Assembly: GCA_039819885.1 (NCBI GenBank)
Contig: JBCBRD010000004.1
Coordinates: forward strand, 1 to 36,718
DNA: 36,718 nucleotides
Direction: 5' to 3'
DNA from: JBCBRD01 sp039819885
Lineage (GTDB): Bacteria; Pseudomonadota; Alphaproteobacteria; Rhizobiales; Hyphomicrobiaceae
Shown here: in pieces, positions 34,566 to 36,718 of the stretch
Layout of the letters: each line of letters opens with the position of its first letter
Position numbering within the stretch: the stretch's first letter is position 1
The notes under the pieces: generated by a model
What the model saw: the letters and a program-made list of their open reading frames with translations, nothing else
The model's database searches: none
What the model was told of the DNA's origin: nothing
Position numbers and translations under genes: made by a program

Positions 34566-34886
34566 TCAAGAGGCGCTAGATGAGGGTTCATCACTTAGCT
34601 CTTCGCCGAAGCCATCTTCGACAAGAGCAATCAGGGCCTCCAACGCTTCTGGTCCATCCTTGCCGCGTGCCGACAGATGCAAGATCGCGCCCGGACCTGC
34701 CGCCAACATCATCAGGCCCATGATTGAGGTTCCCAGAACCGTTTGACCATCACGCGTGACAGTGACCTCAGCATCAAAAGTCTCGGCACACTTTACAAAC
34801 TTTGCGGAGGCGCGTGCGTGAAGACCCTTGCGGTTACAGATCGTGACACGCGCTTCTGGTCTGCGATGATTGGGAAATTCGGCCAT
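34566..34886 (-). CDS. ptsH: HPr phosphocarrier protein
   Basis: The protein is 106 residues from the ATG at 34886; an upstream GTG adds 8 residues. The active-site His23 lies in NRKGLHARASAKFV, and the regulatory Ser (Ser54) in GTSIMGLMML matches Ser46 of other HPr proteins, the target of HprK. The C-terminus carries a short acidic/serine extension (ELSDEPSSSAS). It relays phosphate from the PTSNtr enzyme I, and with EIIA and HprK forms a regulatory rather than sugar-importing PTS, as no permease is present. It is the last gene of the chvG-hprK-manX-ptsH order. Confidence 0.93.
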   Translation of the reverse strand: MAEFPNHRRPEARVTICNRKGLHARASAKFVKCAETFDAEVTVTRDGQTVLGTSIMGLMMLAAGPGAILHLSARGKDGPEALEALIALVEDGFGEELSDEPSSSAS

Positions 34887-35039
34887 TGGGTTCCGACGGG
34901 GAGGTAACACTTAACAAAGCGATTCTGGGGACAGGAGCAATCGGTCGTTCGATTGATCGGGGCGGGACGTAAAGCCGCCGAATAGGCACGTCCGATGATG
35001 AAATAGCAAGGCGAGCGCGAAGACGGCGTTCGATAAAAC

Positions 35040-35453
35040 TTATCCGAAACGCCGTGCGCTGGACAATTCCTGGCTTGCAACCTTGATGTATTTCCGACCT
35101 GCTTCCGCCGCAGCACGCACAGCTTCGGCGAGCGGTAACTCAGACCGCACTGTTGCCAGCTTCACCAGGATTGGAAGGTTAATCCCTGCGATGACTTCAA
35201 CAGCACGTCCATCAAGGACAGAGATCGCAAGGTTAGACGGCGTCCCACCGAACATATCCGTTAGAACGACAACACCGGAACCGTCATCAGTCTGAGCAAT
35301 GGCCCGATTGATATCGTCCCGTCGTTCGTTCGCGTCGTCATCAGGGCCAATCGAAATCGTCTCGAGGTTCGATTGCGGTCCCACGACATGTTCCAAGGCC
35401 TGACGAAATTGCTGCGCCAAACCACCGTGCGTGACGATCACCAGTCCGATCAT
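35040..35453 (-). CDS. manX: PTS EIIA component, mannose family
   Basis: The protein is 137 residues from the ATG at 35453; an upstream extension of 21 residues is unlikely because the family begins MIGLVIVTHG. His9 in VTHGGLA is the phosphorylation site. Conserved LTDMFGGTPSNLA follows at about 66-78. In Rhizobiales this EIIA-Man protein works with HPr and HprK in a signalling PTS, possibly affecting ChvG/ChvI and metabolism. No EIIB, EIIC or EIID genes are nearby. Gaps to hprK (135 bases) and ptsH (153 bases) are fairly long for one operon. Confidence 0.92.
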   Translation of the reverse strand: MIGLVIVTHGGLAQQFRQALEHVVGPQSNLETISIGPDDDANERRDDINRAIAQTDDGSGVVVLTDMFGGTPSNLAISVLDGRAVEVIAGINLPILVKLATVRSELPLAEAVRAAAEAGRKYIKVASQELSSARRFG

Positions 35454-35588
35454 GCCGCATGCCCAATCTGCTTCGAACACCTTCGGTACCAAACACGAGG
35501 CAAACTGTGTAGACAATCGAAAAACACCATGCCAGCCATCACTTAAGCCTCAATAGGGGGGAAATAGTGCTCATTTTCGCGTGTGGCG

Positions 35589-36098
35589 TCAGCAACTTGA
35601 CGCATCCTGGTCGTAGCGCGTTCCACTCATTGCAAGCATGATTTTGTCGACTGCCGACACCTCGAACGGCTTGACGTTCACACGTGGGATCGACCGACCA
35701 CTAATCAATGTGCACCCCTCATCTTCATCCGGTAGCCTCGGGATGGTGCCGTCAGGCGGAGCCAGGTCAACCACCAGGGCAAGTGCTGCGGTTTGAACCG
35801 TCGGGAGTTGAAAAATGCCAACCCCGCGAACTTCGAGCAGGCCACGAATGCGCTCTGATCCCGCTTGCACCATCAATTGATCAGCTTGATCGACGAACAC
35901 GTCCACATAGTCATCACAGATGAGTTGAATGTTCGGTTCCAGTGGGTCATTGCATGGGCGATTGACCAACCTCAAAGCGAGATCTGACTTACCGATCCCC
36001 GACGGACCACGAAGCAAAACAGCACGCGATCCAAAGGCAATTGCGCTTGCATGAACGAGAGTGCCGCGCGTCTTGTTCGATGTCCTCTCAGGATCCAT
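35589..36098 (-). CDS. hprK: HPr kinase/phosphorylase, short alphaproteobacterial form
   Basis: The protein is 169 residues and consists of the catalytic C-terminal domain only, about half the length of the Gram-positive enzyme, as is normal in Alphaproteobacteria. Walker A GPSGIGKS occupies 31-38, an Asp pair is at 62-63, and the family signature LLEVRGVGIFQ lies near 87-97. It phosphorylates HPr on the regulatory serine using ATP and can reverse this. It lies 24 bases after chvG, so the sensor kinase and HprK are co-transcribed, linking envelope/acid sensing with PTS signalling. Confidence 0.94.
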   Translation of the reverse strand: MDPERTSNKTRGTLVHASAIAFGSRAVLLRGPSGIGKSDLALRLVNRPCNDPLEPNIQLICDDYVDVFVDQADQLMVQAGSERIRGLLEVRGVGIFQLPTVQTAALALVVDLAPPDGTIPRLPDEDEGCTLISGRSIPRVNVKPFEVSAVDKIMLAMSGTRYDQDASSC

Positions 36099-36122
36099 TG
36101 CAATGCACCATCCAATCCGAAG

Positions 36123-36718
36123 TCAGGTGGCCAAAACGCCCTTGATCCGGCCGGGCAGGCGAACAACAAACCGCGCGCCGATCGGTTGGGCACCATCTTG
36201 GGTGGCTGAAGGTGAACCGTCGTACCTGTTTTCGGCCCAGATCTCACCACCATGCGCCTTGATGATCTCACGTGAGATGCTCAACCCGAGACCTGAATTG
36301 TTTCCGCGGCTGCTCTCCGCTGTCGGTCGGTATGTATAGAAGCGGGTAAAGATCGTATCGAGTTTGTCCTCTTCGATACCAGGCCCCTGATCTTCAACCC
36401 GGACCTCGACATGATCTCCAGTGCGGCCAAGCTTGATGCCAACCGTTCCATCCAGCGGCGTAAACGAGACAGCATTGTCGACGAGATTTGTAATGACCTG
36501 TGCCAGCCGCCCGCCATTGCCGCTGACCACATAGAGACGCTGATCCGACTCATCTTGAACGTCCAATAAGACCTGGCAGTGCTCAGCAGATGGTTTGTCG
36601 CGGAAGATATCGATCACACCGTCCAAAACGGATTCAAGCGCGACCGGGTCACTTGCTTGCCTTGCGAGTTCCGCATCAAGCCGCGAAGCCCTGGACACAT
36701 CTGTGATGAGCTTGTTCA
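36123..36718 (-). CDS. chvG: ChvG/ExoS-type sensor histidine kinase, C-terminal part
   Basis: Only the last 198 or so residues are in the window; the frame is open to the right edge, and the true start, the membrane segments and the phosphoacceptor His lie beyond it. Visible parts are the end of the dimerisation helix (LITDVSRASRLDAELAR), the N box DNAVSFTP, G1 EDQGPGIEEDKLDTIFTRFY and G2 NSGLGLSISREIIKAHGG. The NSGLGLSIS form and the linked hprK, manX and ptsH genes are typical of ChvG, which with ChvI controls acid and envelope responses, motility and symbiosis or virulence in Rhizobiales. It is incomplete here. Confidence 0.9.
   Translation of the reverse strand, partial: NKLITDVSRASRLDAELARQASDPVALESVLDGVIDIFRDKPSAEHCQVLLDVQDESDQRLYVVSGNGGRLAQVITNLVDNAVSFTPLDGTVGIKLGRTGDHVEVRVEDQGPGIEEDKLDTIFTRFYTYRPTAESSRGNNSGLGLSISREIIKAHGGEIWAENRYDGSPSATQDGAQPIGARFVVRLPGRIKGVLAT

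Noticed and set aside
1..36718. Mobile elements, CRISPR arrays, prophage or toxin-antitoxin pairs
   Set aside because: No transposase, integrase, regularly spaced repeats or recognisable toxin-antitoxin proteins were found on either strand.

Overview
The window looks like chromosomal DNA of an alphaproteobacterium, most likely a Hyphomicrobiales (Rhizobiales) member. The evidence is the gene set and order: ChvG, HprK, PTS EIIA and HPr at the right edge, followed by ahcY, a DivL-like kinase, a TsaE-AmgK fusion, a MurU-like nucleotidyltransferase, addB, addA and trxA, then trpA-accD-folC. The degenerate AccD zinc ribbon and the RhlE, HemP and DUF2325 proteins fit the same group. The genus cannot be fixed from the sequence alone. 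Coding density is high. No insertion sequence, prophage, CRISPR array, rRNA or tRNA was seen.

Region 1 (1-11100) is an iron/heme-flavoured accessory block. A divergent locus carries an imelysin, a porin and a di-heme DUF1111 protein on the minus strand, and a second imelysin-like protein with a Tat-exported DUF1513 protein on the plus strand. It is followed by a DUF2325 protein (coiled coil plus Cys-rich C-terminus), a DUF1289 Cys-motif protein, Dps, an unknown protein, HemP and a tautomerase. Together these suggest periplasmic iron handling plus intracellular iron storage and heme-uptake control.

Region 2 (11101-18466) holds RhlE, an exported NTF2-like protein, the trpA-accD-folC operon (tryptophan, fatty acid, folate) and thioredoxin, separated by a strong bidirectional terminator and palindromic elements.

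Region 3 (18467-27867) is a tightly overlapping minus-strand operon: tsaE-amgK fusion, murU-like, addB, addA. It joins tRNA modification, peptidoglycan sugar recycling and double-strand break repair.

Region 4 (28072-36718) is regulatory. It contains the DivL-like kinase (Tyr at the phosphoacceptor position), ahcY with a recognisable promoter and upstream palindrome, an orphan TadG-like von Willebrand protein behind an AT-rich region, and the HPr-EIIA-HprK-ChvG signalling cluster. ChvG runs off the right edge.

The most interesting material is the DUF2325/DUF1289/hemP neighbourhood, the DivL-type kinase, the ahcY control region with its long leader, and the rearranged imelysin locus with an inserted porin.
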